From NCBI GenBank assembly GCA_016271365.2, contig CM057456.1, positions 1,393,407,501 to 1,393,471,500 on the forward strand: 64,000 nt of DNA, given 5' to 3'. The notes under the pieces are model-generated. The model was given only the letters and a program-made list of their open reading frames with translations, ran no database searches and was not told the origin of the DNA. This document shows positions 41,151-52,289 of the stretch, one piece after another. A program made the position numbers and the translations under genes. This DNA is from Neoceratodus forsteri (Eukaryota > Chordata > Ceratodontiformes > Ceratodontidae). How positions within the stretch are numbered: position 1 is the first letter of the stretch; each line of letters begins with the position of its first letter.

Positions 41151-42870
41151 TGTGGTAGAGTGGGACACCCCCGGACAAACCTTTTTATTTTCATTTTATT
41201 TTTTTCCTGTCTCTTATTATTATTTTAAAAACCTACTGCAGTAGTACTTTTTAAATCTCATTTATTTTTATTTTCCTGTATCCTATATTTCTACTATAAT
41301 AGGTTTGGCCTCTATTATAGTACTCTTCCATCTGTCCTCTCTGTTATTCTTCTGTCCAGGAGGTGTGGTAGTCCACCGTATTAAAACAACGAGAGTGTCA
41401 TTATTCTATGTAGCATTCAAGCACTCTATTTACGTGTAATTCCTCTCGGAATAATATTTCTCCATTAGGAGTAAATAGTGCTTGAAAAGGAGAAGGAACC
41501 CCCCCCCCCTTCTTATGATTGTCCCTCGGGTTGTGTTCTGTGCACAAGAAAGGAGTCCCGCGGGAGGGCGAGGAGTGAAGCAGAATGCAGCTAGGAAAGA
41601 CTGTAATTGCAGTAACCAGAACACGTTGTAGGAGGTGACAATTCCCTGACAGAGTGTCGACTTGCGAGGAGAGGTTGTTTAAACAAAGCGGGATATTAGT
41701 GTGAGGTGAGCGAGTGGAGTGCTGGATGTGTTGCCCAGTTGTTCTCTACTGTCTCGCTGGTAAAAGAATGACAGCTCTGAACAGCTATGGGAAGGAGTTG
41801 CGCTTGGGTTGATAGAAGCGCCCTTCCCGTCAACTTCAATTTTTCCCAAAAGGAACTTGCCCCACTACAAGAGTTGTTTCCCCTCTAGCGCCATTACTCC
41901 CAGAAATAACAGTTGGGCTGGCTTTCTTTTTTGTTTAAGCGTTAGTAAGGCACAGGAACAAAAGCAGCGTCGCTAGTTGAAAGAAAATCAGTGTGTTTGC
42001 ACTGAGTGTACAGATTCCCCCCCTTTTCTTTCGATATCCAAGCAGTTGCCTGTTTATAAGGTCGCAACAAAGGATAAAATAACAAAATAAACCTGCATTC
42101 AAGTCGAAGTTACCTGAAAGTATTGCTCAGGAAGGGACCTTGCAACTCATTTCCAGAACAGCAACATAAAGCTGAGAATTAAAGTAACAGTACTATTTTT
42201 GTCTTGTATGATTTGCTCACATTTAATGGTGGGTTTGCGTTGTACTTCAGGCATTCCATTTTAAGGTAAAAAAGAAAGAATGCCTCCTTATTAGTCCACA
42301 CATACCCCCTACTAACAGGTAGGCATATATAGGGACTAAACGCCTCTCTCTTCCCTGCTTTTATAGTACCCTTCAAAATGAGGCATTACATAACAGGGGG
42401 AGGAGTCAGGATGTTAAGTGATCCTTTCATATGCAGTTAGAAGTTGACGTTTTTCCTAAAAAAATATTAGATTTAGTTAAAAGAAATAGATACTGGATGT
42501 AAATCAAATGAATTTCGTGGACTCAGACACCGCCCAAATGCATGTATTAGCATAGACTATTTTTTTGTATTAGTGTTAGGGGGCGGAGCCAATGTAGAAT
42601 GATGTCATCAAGTAGGCAGTATATATGGACTAAAATTGAACCATGATTCAGGTAGGTGTTGGACACAGAGGATGGTGGTCCTGTCAGGTGGATGGGATCA
42701 CTCTGTGTGGAATTTGTTTGACCTAAACTGTGAAAGTTATTTCCTTTTGTTACTTTAGTGAATAAGTTTGATTTGATTTGCACTTTAAATAAATCTTCAC
42801 AGCACACTAAGCCAGTGTGTTTCTTCAACTAAAGTTTGTCTTGTGTTGTCACTCAACCCACTCTTCTACA
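41151..42870 (+). repeat. 3' LTR of the Gmr1-type element
   Basis: It is a near-identical copy of 34747-36477, with shorter homopolymer runs at 41168 and small differences such as gggggcggagcc at 42579 where the 5' LTR reads ggtgcggagcc. The same CCAAT, TATA-like and AATAAA boxes are present. It ends CTTCTACA, followed by the duplicated tagaa. Confidence 0.93.
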
Positions 42871-43788
42871 TAGAAACATAGAAATTGTCGTTAGATAAAG
42901 GAACGCCTGGCCCATGTAGTCTGCCCGTAAGCCCTTGTACTGGATTACTGCTTTCGACCCACTCGCTGCTGTACCTCTGTGGTTCCCCTATGCCTGTCCC
43001 AAGCATGCTTGAATCCATCCACAGCCACCACTTCCTGAGGCAGACCATTGCATTCATTCACCACCATCTCTGTGAAGAAGAACTTCCTCACATTCCCTCT
43101 TAACCTCCCACCTTCCAATTTCATATCATGCCCCCTTGTTCCTGTGCTCCTCCTTAATAGAAAATGTCTCCCCCTGCACCTTATTTGTACCCTTTAGGTA
43201 CTTAAATGTTTCTACCATGTCCCCTCTTTCCCTCCTCTCTTTCAGAGAGTACATATTGAGGTCCCTTAATTTCTCCTCATAAGTCTTGTGTTGCAAGTCC
43301 CCTACCATCTTAGTCACCTTCTCTGGACCGTCTCCAGCCTGTTACTGTCCTTACGAAGATGCAGCCCCCGGAACTGCACACAGTACTCCATGTGAGGCCT
43401 GACCAGGGTTTTATATAATGGCATCACTACCTCCCTCCTTCTGCTGGTGATACCCCTGCCTGTGCACCCCAGCATGCCACTGGTCCTCCCAGCTGCCTTA
43501 GTACTCTGCTTTGACATTTTCAGGTCATCTGAACTAATAACGCAAAGGTCCCTTTTCTCCTTTGTGACTTTCAGCAACTCTGTCCCCCCCATCCTGTAGC
43601 TTTCCCCAGGGTTTCTGTGTCTCAGGTGCATAATTTTGCACTTCTTTGAATTAAACTTTAGTTGCCAGTCCTCAGACCATTTTTCAAGCTTCCCCAGGTC
43701 CTTCCTCATTTTTTCCACCCCCTCTGGAGTATCCACACTGTTACAGATTTTGATGTCATCTGCAGACAGGCAGACCTTTCCCTCCAGT
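42871..43788 (-). mobile_element. CR1-type LINE, 3' part (copy 1)
   Basis: On the minus strand the reading runs from about 43780 (VCLSADDIKICNSVDTPEGV) through LEKWSEDWQLKFNSKKCKIM, SSDDLKMSKQSTKAAGRTSG and LYKTLVRPHMEYCVQF to NMYSLKERRERGDMVETFKY near 43230. This is the thumb and C-terminal part of CR1 ORF2. It ends with a 3' tail of the octamer TTCTATGT in minus sense (42871-42890), typical of CR1. The gypsy element sits in that octamer tail, and another acatagaa unit is visible before it at 34739. The copy is 5' truncated at 43788. Confidence 0.85.
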
Positions 43789-43937
43789 TAATTATTGTAT
43801 TGTTGCTTGGTATTTTTGTTAAATGGTTTTGAAACTGTACCTAAGACCTAAGGATGTCATTGAAAATGAACTATGTTCAATTGAGTTGTCCTGTTCATAT
43901 AAAATGTGAATATATTTTTACTACTACTACTACTACT
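43789..43937. other. AT-rich spacer with TAC/CTA microsatellite
   Basis: Nothing coding is seen. The stretch is AT-rich and ends in a short (cta)n microsatellite at 43918-43936, directly before the DIRS-6 gag. It may be the eroded 3' end of another LINE, but no motif supports that. Confidence 0.4.
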
Positions 43938-43944
43938 GTTCCAC

Positions 43945-44800
43945 AGGAGGATTTATCTTTCCAGACTTTGCTCAGGAATGTGCATTCTGCACTTGATTTT
44001 GAGCTTTCAGCCATTGTCCCAGGTTAACATCTCCGTCTGCAATGGTTAAATGTTTCCGCCATGCCAGTCATTAGTTCCTCCTGTTCTACCCGAATTTGAA
44101 ACCTTGTCTGATGCGGTCTGGAGTAGGTCTGCTTGTATCCCTTCTGTCTGCAAGCAAATAAACAGAAAATACACTGTCCCTAAGGACAGACCATTGTATG
44201 TTTCTCAACCTACAGCTGATGCCATTATTATTCTCACTGAGAATGACAAAGCCATTCTTCTCCAAGAAAGTAATGTGCACCCTCTTAACAAGGAGTCATG
44301 CAGGACTGACACTATTGGCAAGCAGGCTTTCACATTAGCTACCCTAGGCATGTACATTGCTACCTACCAGATATAAGTATACCCTTTGAAGCTCACGAAG
44401 TCTCTGGCAGAATCCCTGCCAAAGTCTGAGGCTAAGCAAAAGATTTTGCTGACTGCTACACGTGGTCAAGTCCAACTGTCATCTGCTCAAAGCTGCTGTG
44501 GATGCCTTTGACACTGCCTCTCACTCCATAGCTGCAGGCATCTGCATCAGAAGGCATTCCTGGCTATGCACTGCTGTTTTCTTCCAAGATGTCCAACAAC
44601 AGGTTATGAATGTCCCCTTTGATGGAACTTAACTGATTTGACAGCAGGTAGAGAAGTGTCTTAAGGCGTCTCATGAAACTAGAACTACACTGGACTTCCA
44701 GGCCAGCCCCTGCTAATCCTCAGAGGGAGAAGAGACATGATTTCTCTCAGAATAAGCAGTCCTTTCGTAGAAAGGGCAGGGGAGCCCAAATCAAATCTTA
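43945..44800 (+). pseudogene. DIRS-6 Gag
   Basis: It shows the same series of motifs as DIRS-2 Gag: EDLSFQTLLRN, then in 44050-44376 PEFETLSDAVWSRSACIPS, KQINRKYTVPKDRPLY, ILTENDKAILLQ and GKQAFTLATLGMYIATYQ. A stop at 44374 is followed by further homologous pieces, including a TASHSIAAGICIRRHSWLC-like block near 44515 in another frame. No start codon or zinc cluster is present. Confidence 0.78.
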
Positions 44801-44899
44801 ACCTCTCCAGCCTCAGAAAAAGGCACAGCTGATGGCACAGATGCTGAAAGCACCTAGTGCGACCCTCTGAAGCTCCAGCCCTAGTCCTGCTTCAGCTGC

Positions 44900-46293
44900 C
44901 TTAGGAAGACCTCTCCTCCCCAGTGTGGAAGGGGGGCCTGACCCAGTTTTACCATCAATGGGAGACCATCACGATGGACAAATGGGTCCAAAGGATCATC
45001 CAGGAGGGATATTTCCTAAACTTCACAGAAATCCCTCAAGGCCATCTGCTCAGAAAGCTGCCCCTCTTATCAGTTCACATGTCCAAGCATCTGGTGCGGG
45101 AGATTATGGGCCTGCTGAGCAACAGGGCAGTGAAAATAGAGTGAGAGTTGTGACAGGGTTGAATAGGACCCTGTCCCAATTATTATGGAGAGTTTGAATG
45201 CAAGGATCTGTTCTGTTCTTTCCTTTCCTGTCTCTTGTCTGTCTGGTTGCGCAACCAAATTTTCCTGTGTGATTTGATCACCCCAACAGTCTCACAACTC
45301 TCTGCCTCTCACTGTCTCTCCGTCTTCCCTTACTGTTTCTGTCTTTTCCTCCCTCGCATATCTGCCGGTATAAAAATATATGCAAATCATTATGTGGAAA
45401 TGTAACTGATATTGGGATCCCTTTGTTTAGAAATTATATAGTGTTACTGTTGAAATATATAATTATAGTTTGAGATGATTGCAAAAAGCTATTGGGAACT
45501 CAAGGGGTTAACCTGAGAGCAGTTTTTAAGCCCTTTTTCTGAAACTGTGGAGAAGGGGCTTCAGTTCTTGGACATTGTATTCTTGCTGCACCTGCCTGAA
45601 ACATACAAGAACATTTTAGAAAAAAACAGGATGCTTGTTAAGGAGGGGATTGCAGAGACTTATAAAAACAGAGCTGCAATTGCTTGCAAGGGACACACAG
45701 AGATTGAAGGAAAACTCAGATGGATCTGTTCTGTTTATTCTGTCTTTGTAAATAGTTATTCTGAACAATTTTATTTTTTTATGTTACTGCTAGTACTAAT
45801 AAAAACTTTTTGCAAATTCTACAACTGCTCCTGGTTTTTCCTATGCTTCCTGACCTGTGCCTCGACGACAAGAGTCACAGCGAAACACGGGCTTCTACTC
45901 TGACTATTTCTTAGTACCAAAGCAATCAGTGGGCATGCGTCCCATTCTCGACAGAAATGTGAATAAATTCATGGATTAAGAAAAATTCAAAATGATTTCT
46001 CTATGGTCTCTGCTTCCCTTCCTAAATGCTCAGTATTGGTTAGCCTCACTGGATATGCAGGATGCATACCACCACATACTGGTGCACCCCAGCCACCACA
46101 GCTACCTTCGATTCATTGTGCTGGGACAACATTATTAGTTCAGAATCCTGCCCTTTGAGCTCTCCTCAGCACCTTGAGTCTTTACAAAGTGCTTTGCAGT
46201 ACTCACAGCGCACCTAAAAAAGATGGGACTTCAAGTTTACCATTAGCTGGATGTCTGGTTGATAGCTAGCCCAGCCAGGCAGGAGATGGGACA
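44900..46293 (+). pseudogene. DIRS-6 reverse transcriptase, N-terminal part
   Basis: 44923-45144 is open and gives LTQFYHQWETITMDKWVQRI and LVREIMGLLSNRAVKIE, the region before the RT fingers. After the solo LTR, 45876 onwards reads NTGFYSDYFLVPKQSVGM, then LASLDMQDAYHHILVHPSHH (about 46050) with the first catalytic Asp. The active site near 46245 is degraded (LDVW with the first Asp kept). The gene ends at about 46293 (LIASPARQEMG). Confidence 0.78.
45149..45870 (+). mobile_element. Solo LTR, 722 bp, with 5-bp target duplication
   Basis: The element starts TGTGACAGGG and ends GACGACA, and is flanked by agagt at 45144-45148 and 45871-45875. It holds a TATA box tataaaaa (45369-45376) with an octamer ATGCAAAT just after it (45380-45387), and an AATAAA polyadenylation signal (45798-45803). 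No internal proteins are present, so it is the remnant left by LTR-LTR recombination. The parent could be a gypsy or a retrovirus-like element; I cannot tell. A relative lies at 56109-57471 on the other strand. Confidence 0.85.
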
Positions 46294-46529
46294 GGCAGTG
46301 TCTGGAGAACCATACACAGTCTTTCATAGTGATTCCATTTATTGAAATACTGCAAAGAACACTGGCGAACAAAGAGTAGTACTAAAATATTGCAAGTTGA
46401 ACAAATGCTAGTTGTAAAAAGTCTATCATAATCTGCTATCATAGTTAGTTTCTTTTTCCTACTCACTTATTTTTTGTCTTTAACTATACGACCTGATTAC
46501 TGTGCTGTGAATACATAACGAAAAAATTA
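46294..46529. other. Unassigned AT-rich stretch
   Basis: No protein or known repeat is recognised. A minus-strand AATAAA (reading tttatt at 46340-46345) could mark the end of a retrotransposon transcript, but there is no supporting context. Confidence 0.3.
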
Positions 46530-46870
46530 CTGCAGTCGTGGCTGGAGCTTGACAAGCTTGGGAGCATCCCAGTCTGTTGTGCTGCAGTAGTGACATTAAT
46601 AGTGTAGCGCAGCAACATTGCGCTGTCACTAATGTAGCACAATAGTGCTGTTCCAGGCATGGATTTTCATGCCCAACAGCTTTCCACCATACACTATATA
46701 TAAAACAGTGTATGGGTGATCATACACAACAAGGCTATGTTTGCATTGAGGGGATTTGATGACATCATACAGACCTCCAGAGCAAAGCTCAAGAGGTCTG
46801 TGTGATGGCATCACATCCCTGAGATGGAAACACAGCCTTGTTGTGTATGGTCACCCATACAAGGTTTTGT
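46530..46870. mobile_element. Foldback (MITE-like) element with 69-bp arms
   Basis: Arms at 46709-46777 and 46793-46861 are reverse complements over 69 bases with about nine mismatches, separated by a 15-base loop that contains gagcaaagctcaa. The core is tgtatgggtgatcatacaca on the left. Left of it, 46560-46650 holds a second, shorter hairpin around agtagtgacattaatagtg and cactaatgtagcacaatag. It is non-coding and could form a long hairpin RNA or DNA. The loop is shared with the foldback at 56622-56761. The outer boundaries are not certain. Confidence 0.75.
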
Positions 46871-47090
46871 ACAGTACATAATATGTATATGGTTCTCTGA
46901 GATTGGAAAAAAGTTACATTTTACAAGGTTTCAAACTTTCTCAAGGTTTCATACCATTTGTTTGCGCTCCTGCTTGCTCTCGGCAGCTCAGTCTGCTACG
47001 AAGTCCCTTTGTGTGGTCCCGCTCCAGTCCTGGCCCTCCAGAAACTCATTACAGCAGTTGATTTTTAAAACAACAAAAAAAATGGACAGA
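46871..47090. other. Unassigned stretch before CR1 copy 2
   Basis: No coding potential or recognised repeat was found. It ends in an A-rich tract (47065-47082) before the CR1 octamer tail. Confidence 0.3.
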
Positions 47091-49402
47091 TTACATAGAA
47101 ACATAGAATGTGACGACAGATAAGGACCGCTTGGCCCACCTAGTCTGCCCATTTTCCTACCTAACAGATAAGCTGCAGATCCTAATTAACCAACAGCTTA
47201 CTTCCTCCTACCCCCACTAGGACTGCCTTATGTCTGTCCCATGCATTCTTGAATTCCCCCACTGTTCTTGACTCCACGACCTCCTCAGGGAGGCTGTTCC
47301 ATGCATCCACAACCCTCTCTGTGAAAAATACTTCCTCATTACCTCTGAGCTGCCCCCTCTATCTTCAAATTGTGCCCCTTGTTCTTGCAACATCTTTTTC
47401 TGAAAGATGCTACCCTCTTGGACTTTGTTGATTCCCTTGAGGTACTTGAAAGTTTCTATCATGTCCCCTCTCTCCCTCCTTTCCTCAAGGGTATACATAT
47501 TAAGCTCCTTTAGTCTTTCTTCATATGTCTTCTGGTGCAGACCCTGCACCATTTTGGTTGCCCTCCTCTGGACAGCCTCCACTCTGTCTATGTCTTTGCG
47601 AGATGGGGTCTCCAGAACTGCACACAGTACTCCAGATGGGGTCTCACCAACTGTCTGTATAGAGGGATAACAACTTTCTGTTTTCTACTATTGATGCCTC
47701 CCATGCATCCCAGTATCCCCCAGCCTTCCTTACTGCCTTCTCACATTGCTTGCCCACCTTAAGGTCATCTGATATAATTACCCCAGGTCCTTTCCATTTT
47801 TACTGTTGTCAGTATCTCACCCCCCATTGTGTACTCTTGCCCTGGGTTTTTGTTTCCCAGGTGCATTACCTTGCACTTCTTTGCATTGAATCTGAGCTGC
47901 CATACATTTGACCATTCCTCCAACCTTGCCAAGTCCCTTCTCATCCTTTCCACTCCATCTGGTGTATCAACCCTGTTGCAGATCTTTTGTGTCATCTGCA
48001 AAGAGACATACTTTTCCTTCCAGTTCCTCTGCAATGTCACTTATAAAGACATTAAAAAGGACCGGTCCTAGTATTGAACCCTGCGGTACCCCGCTAGTAA
48101 CCCTCCTTTCTTCACTGTGGACTCCATTTACTACTACCCTTTGCGTCCTGTTGTCTAGTCAATTTTTTATCCAGGCTACCACCTTGGGACCCACTCCAAG
48201 GCTGGCTAACTTGTGTATTAATCTTTTGTGTGGGACTGTATCAAATGCCTTGCTAAAATCTAGGTAAGCCATGTCCACAGCCCCTCCCTGGTCTACTACT
48301 TTGGTCACCCAGTCAAAGAAATCTATTAGATTCGTCTGACACGACCTTCCCATCGTGAATCCATGCTGCCTTGGGTTCTGTGCCCCACTGGCCTCTAGGT
48401 ACGCAACAATTCTTTCCTTCAGAAGTGATTCCATCATTTTACCTACCACTGAGATCAAACTAACTGGTCTGTAGTTTCCTACCTCTGTCCTGCTCCCACT
48501 TTTGTGAAGAGGAATCACATCTGCCCTCCTCCAGTCCTCAGGTACCACCCCATCCTCCCATGATTTGTTAAAGAGAGTAGTCAGCAGTGTCATTAGTTCT
48601 ACCCTTAGTTCTTTTAGAATTCTTGGGTGAATCCCATCAGGCCCCACTGCTTTGTCCACCTTCAATTTTATTAGTTCTTTCAGAATCCTTTCTTCTGTAA
48701 ATGGACTGGTATCGACCCTGTCTTCACAGTGTTTCTCTTGTTTGGTTTAGGTACCCCTCCTCTTCCTTTGTGAATACTGAGCAGAAATATTCATTCAGTA
48801 TCCCTGCTTTTCATTGTCACCTCTACCCACATTTCCTCCCTTTATTAAGCCTCTTCAGTATCCCTCCTTGGTCTTTCTTCGCTTCTAATGTACCTATAAA
48901 AGGTCTTATCCCCTTCTTAACAGAGTTGGCTATCCTTTCCTCGGTTTGGGCCTTTGCTATTCTGACTGCCTTCCCAGCCTCTTTCTGCTTTAACTGATAA
49001 AGTTCTCTGTCCTTCTCCTTCTGTGTTTCCTTATATTTTCTGAATGCTGTCCTTTTCTCCTTAACCTTCCTGCCACCTCTTTTGAGAACCATAGCAGTTT
49101 TTCCTTCGTTATGTTTTGTTGATTTGCTTTACACAAAGGCTTGTTGCCTCTGTGATGGCTGTTTGATTACTCCCATTGTTCCTCCACCCCTCCTTCTTGC
49201 CTGTTTGCTAGTGCTTTTCTGAGGCACGCTCTCATTTTCCCAAAGTCAGCCCTCCTAAAGTCCAATACTCTTGCTTTTGTATGGCTTGATTGTATGGCTG
49301 TGTTTATCGTGAACCACACTGTTTGGTGGTCGCTTGTTCCCAGATGGCTACCCACTTCTAAATCTGAGATTCTTTCTCCGTCCCCATTAGAGAGTACCAC
49401 AG
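47091..49402 (-). mobile_element. CR1-type LINE (copy 2), 5' truncated
   Basis: The 3' tail lies at 47091-47107 (acatagaaacatagaa in plus sense) and the 5' limit is at 49402, where DIRS-7 begins. It includes most of ORF2: the C-terminal half of the endonuclease, the reverse transcriptase and the C-terminal domain. Beyond DIRS-7, at 55318, no CR1 sequence continues. Either CR1 was truncated there before DIRS-7 arrived or sequence was lost. Confidence 0.85.
47217..49402 (-). pseudogene. CR1 ORF2 (endonuclease/reverse transcriptase), copy 2
   Basis: In minus sense: VVLSNGDGERISDLEVGSHL and GTSDHQTVWF (end of the endonuclease with its SDH motif, about 49310), then a linker. The RT block 48665-48159 is open for 168 codons: VDKAVGPDGIHPRILKEL, PEDWRRADVIPLHKSG, NYRPVSLISVVGKMMESLL and MAYLDFSKAFDTVPHKRLIH. 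The catalytic FADD region near 47990 is frame-shifted. It continues with LEEWSNVWQLRFNAKKCKVM and NMYTLEERRERGDMIETFKY near 47485, then the C-terminal end at 47217. The enzyme would copy CR1 RNA at a nicked site. Confidence 0.85.
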
Positions 49403-49405
49403 ATT

Positions 49406-49566
49406 CTAGGGACGTGGATATGTTGTTCATCCACACTGTCTGGCAGGTTCCTTGCCACTTTAATTCTTGCCGGAAGGTCTTCAAGCTGGCTCCTCCCACC
49501 CACCCCGGTGGTAAAACCCTCGGCTCTGCCCCATGATGCAAGATCTTCCTTACCGCTTGGAAGCTC
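49406..49566 (+). repeat. DIRS-7 left inverted repeat
   Basis: It opens ctagggacgtggatatgttg and is the reverse complement of 55125-55289 with few mismatches (shared aaggtcttcaagctggctc or its near copy). It is homologous to the left ends of DIRS-3 and DIRS-5. Confidence 0.9.
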
Positions 49567-49670
49567 AGGTTCCCTCCTTAGTTTTAGGCCTGGATCCTAA
49601 CTCTTTCGGTTTACCGAAAATTGTTTTAAAATTTACAAGACTTCAGTCTTCTTCTTCCCTCGCAGCTGCG

Positions 49671-51999
49671 ATGGACAAATCCACTCCCGGCTTCCATCGG
49701 TGCCCTTGCGGGCAGAAGATGTCCCAGACCAATCCGCACTCCACGTGCGTTTACTGTCTGGGTCTTGCTCACGATCCACAGGCCTGTGATCTGTGCAAGT
49801 CCTTCTCGGCTTTCGGTTCTGGAGGACCACGCTGCCAGACTGCAACTTGGGCATCCTGAGAAATGGTACTCACCGATGAAGTCAAAGGAGGCCCGTTGGG
49901 AGGTGTCCACGGCTGCGGGCTCCGCGGAGCAGCTGGAGCAGTTGATTGCCCTCAAGGAGGAGACGGCCCAGGCTGCTTCATCTTCCTCCTCGGTTGCGGT
50001 GTTTATCCCACTCTCCTTGGGCTCCTCCTGTACTGCTTCCCTTAAGGAGCTTTGCCAGTCCCTCTCCACTAAAGGAGAAGGGCTATTGGGACATTCCAGT
50101 CGGTCTAAAAAAAAAGCACCAAAAGGTAAGTCCCACCATCGATGTTCATGGGAGCAGGAGAGATCCCCTTCACCGGACCGGTGGCTCTCAACTTCGATCG
50201 AGGTTGCGGCTAAGGCCGCTGGCTTCACGGTGTCCCCGTCAGGTCAGCTGGCCGAGACATCCGTCAACACAGTCGAGATTTTTCTCGACCCGTTAGATGG
50301 TTTGTCAACTGGAGAAGCCGACAACCCTTCCTCACTGGTTCCCCTGGTGGTAGCCGAGGACTTGCCCGTGCCTCCTGTGCCGAAGTCCCTGGTAAAGGAC
50401 CCTGAACCAGGGGATGAGCGGGTTTCCCCTGCCCCCCTTTGACCCCCCCCTCGGTGACCTCGAAGGTCTATGTCCTCTTCCAAGTCGAGTAGATCCCGCC
50501 GACGCCGGTGGTCTCAGTCTCGACGCCATGGAAAGTGGCGCCGCCGCTCATCCTCTTTGTCCTCTTCAGAGGATAGGCTCCAACGTAAGTTACATCAGCG
50601 CTAAGAGGACATGATGTGGCAGCAACTTTTATTGACTAGTAACAAGCCAGCTCCATCGCCTTCTCCGGCAATTAAGTGGCTGTCACCGGAGCGACCGAAG
50701 CAACCCCTCATAGTCATCGAGGAGCCGACCCTGGTGCCGGTTGTTCGGCCGAAACTGGCTGCTCCACCCATTGTGGTGGAATCACCACCTCCTCAACTGA
50801 AGACTGGGGCCCCGACCAAGGATTCTCGGTCGGGTCAGGGCTTGCCCCACAGGTTGTTGGTCACCCTCACTCCCGATCAATCTCGGTAGGTGGAGGGTGG
50901 CTCAGGCGCTCACCAGCTGTTTGCAGACTGTTCAGAGTCTGACGACAACTCCTCCCTGTACTCCAGGCCCATTGACCTGGAATCCGCGGGGGGGGGTCAG
51001 TCAGTGGACGAGAGCCCATCCTCATTCCTGGGTATTCTTCGACTCATCTCAGAGTCTACTGGGATGCAGCTCGAACCCATCCAGAAATGGGCCAGGTATT
51101 CCCTCACGGAGAAACTGGACCAAGGAGATTCTCCTACGGAGGCTTTCCCGCTTGGCCGAAGCCATTGTTGGCCCGGCCCTGGAGTGGTGGCAGTGGCCTG
51201 CTTCTTGTCCTGCGCCTTTGGCCAGGATGGCCCACAGGTATGCAGTCCCCACCGGTTCACTCTCTGGTTTCTTGGAGCACCCCTCTGCGGAGGGGCTGGT
51301 GACCGATAGTGTTTTCCGGCGTTCCGGAAATGCTACGGATGTGGACAAACCGCCCGATAAATAATCCAAGAAGCTGGATTACTCAGAGCGGAAGGTTTAC
51401 GCTGCTTCCTCCCTAGGCCTTCAGCAGGCTAGCTCAGCTGTACTGATGGCACATTTCTCACACGCCCTTATGGGTTCCCTGGATGAGGTGATTCCCCATC
51501 TCCCGGCTGACCTCAGACAACGGTCAAGCAGGTTCAGGATCAGGGAAGGACGGTGGCTAAACAGCAGCTCCAAACTTCTTTGGACATTGGTGACTCTTGT
51601 GCCCGGTCAGTAGCAGCCGCAGTAGCTATGTGCCACAGAGCTTGGCTGCGGATCTCCACCTTCACGGCAGACACCCAGCACAAGCTCGCAGACGTTCCCT
51701 TCCTGGGCACCGACTTGTTCAGGCCAGGGGTGGAAGGCCATCTCCAGAGGATCGAGAAGTCCAATGCCACCTTAGACTCAGTCACGTCTGCCCAGAAGGA
51801 CAAAGGCTGCCAGCAGCAGTGTAAGCCCTTTCGCCCTTCCACTCCTGTGGCAAGTCCGGTCCAGCAGCACCAGCAACAGGGCCAGCAGGCTCACACTTGG
51901 CACCCTAAGGCCAAGTCTGCTGCTTCCTCCAATAGGAAGCTGGGAGGGAAAGGTCCAGGAGGCCTTTCGGCCGGTTCCTCCTCCAAGCCTGCCCAGTGA
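49671..51999 (+). pseudogene. DIRS-7 Gag
   Basis: The ATG at 49671 begins MDKSTPGFHRCPCGQKMSQ. The zinc-type cluster CPC, TCVYCLGLAHDP, ACDLC is complete. A frameshift near 49825 leads to the second frame (to 50442), with LEQLIALKEETAQAASSSSS and VAVFIPLSLGSSCTASLKEL. The linker 50640-50890 is proline-rich (PAIKWLSPERPKQP). The capsid-like part is in 50890-51364 and 51553-51999: SSFLGILRLISESTGMQLEP, AEAIVGPALEWWQWPASC and ADTQHKLADVPFLGTDLF. Breaks are few: two or three frameshifts and a TAA at 51362. The C-terminus is Gln/Lys-rich. Confidence 0.85.
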
Positions 52000-52289
52000 C
52001 AGGTTGAGGGGTGTCACCCCCAGCCTCGGCACTCCTCCCCGGGTTTCCCCCATGGGGGGACAGCTCCGCCACTTCTTTCCACCTGGTTTGCCATCACCAC
52101 GGACCGCTGGGTGCTAGAAGTGGTCGGAAGGGGTCTGCCTCTGGAGTTTGAGCAGTCCCCTCCCTATTGAGCCGTCGCCCCATGGGGGGCAACGGGCTCC
52201 GCAGACTCTTTATCGGCTCGTCGAGCTGACATTGCCCTGCTTCTCCACAAAGAAGTGATCAGGGAGATGGCGGACCCCCCTCCAGACCA

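Larger units (their letters stand above)
34747..42870 (+). mobile_element. Complete Gmr1-type Ty3/gypsy LTR retrotransposon
   Basis: This 8.1-kb element has LTRs of 1,731 and 1,720 bp that begin TGTGG and end TACA, flanked by the 5-bp duplication tagaa (34742-34746 and 42871-42875). Internal order: primer-binding site, Gag with SCAN-like capsid, zinc knuckle, protease, integrase, reverse transcriptase, RNase H, polypurine tract. Integrase precedes reverse transcriptase, which is the hallmark of Gmr1-like elements and the reverse of normal Ty3/gypsy. By eye the two LTRs differ only at scattered positions and a few short indels, so the insertion is fairly recent, yet the coding part carries several stops and frameshifts. 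The site of insertion is the octamer-repeat tail of a minus-strand CR1. Confidence 0.93.
43938..46293 (+). mobile_element. DIRS-6 fragment, split by a solo LTR
   Basis: This is a family III fragment closest to DIRS-2. It begins inside gag and ends just after the RT active-site region; both terminal repeats, RNase H and recombinase are missing. A solo LTR occupies 45149-45870 with a 5-bp duplication, and the codons on either side join to the same RT block as DIRS-2. Stops and frameshifts are frequent, so it is among the older pieces here. Confidence 0.8.
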
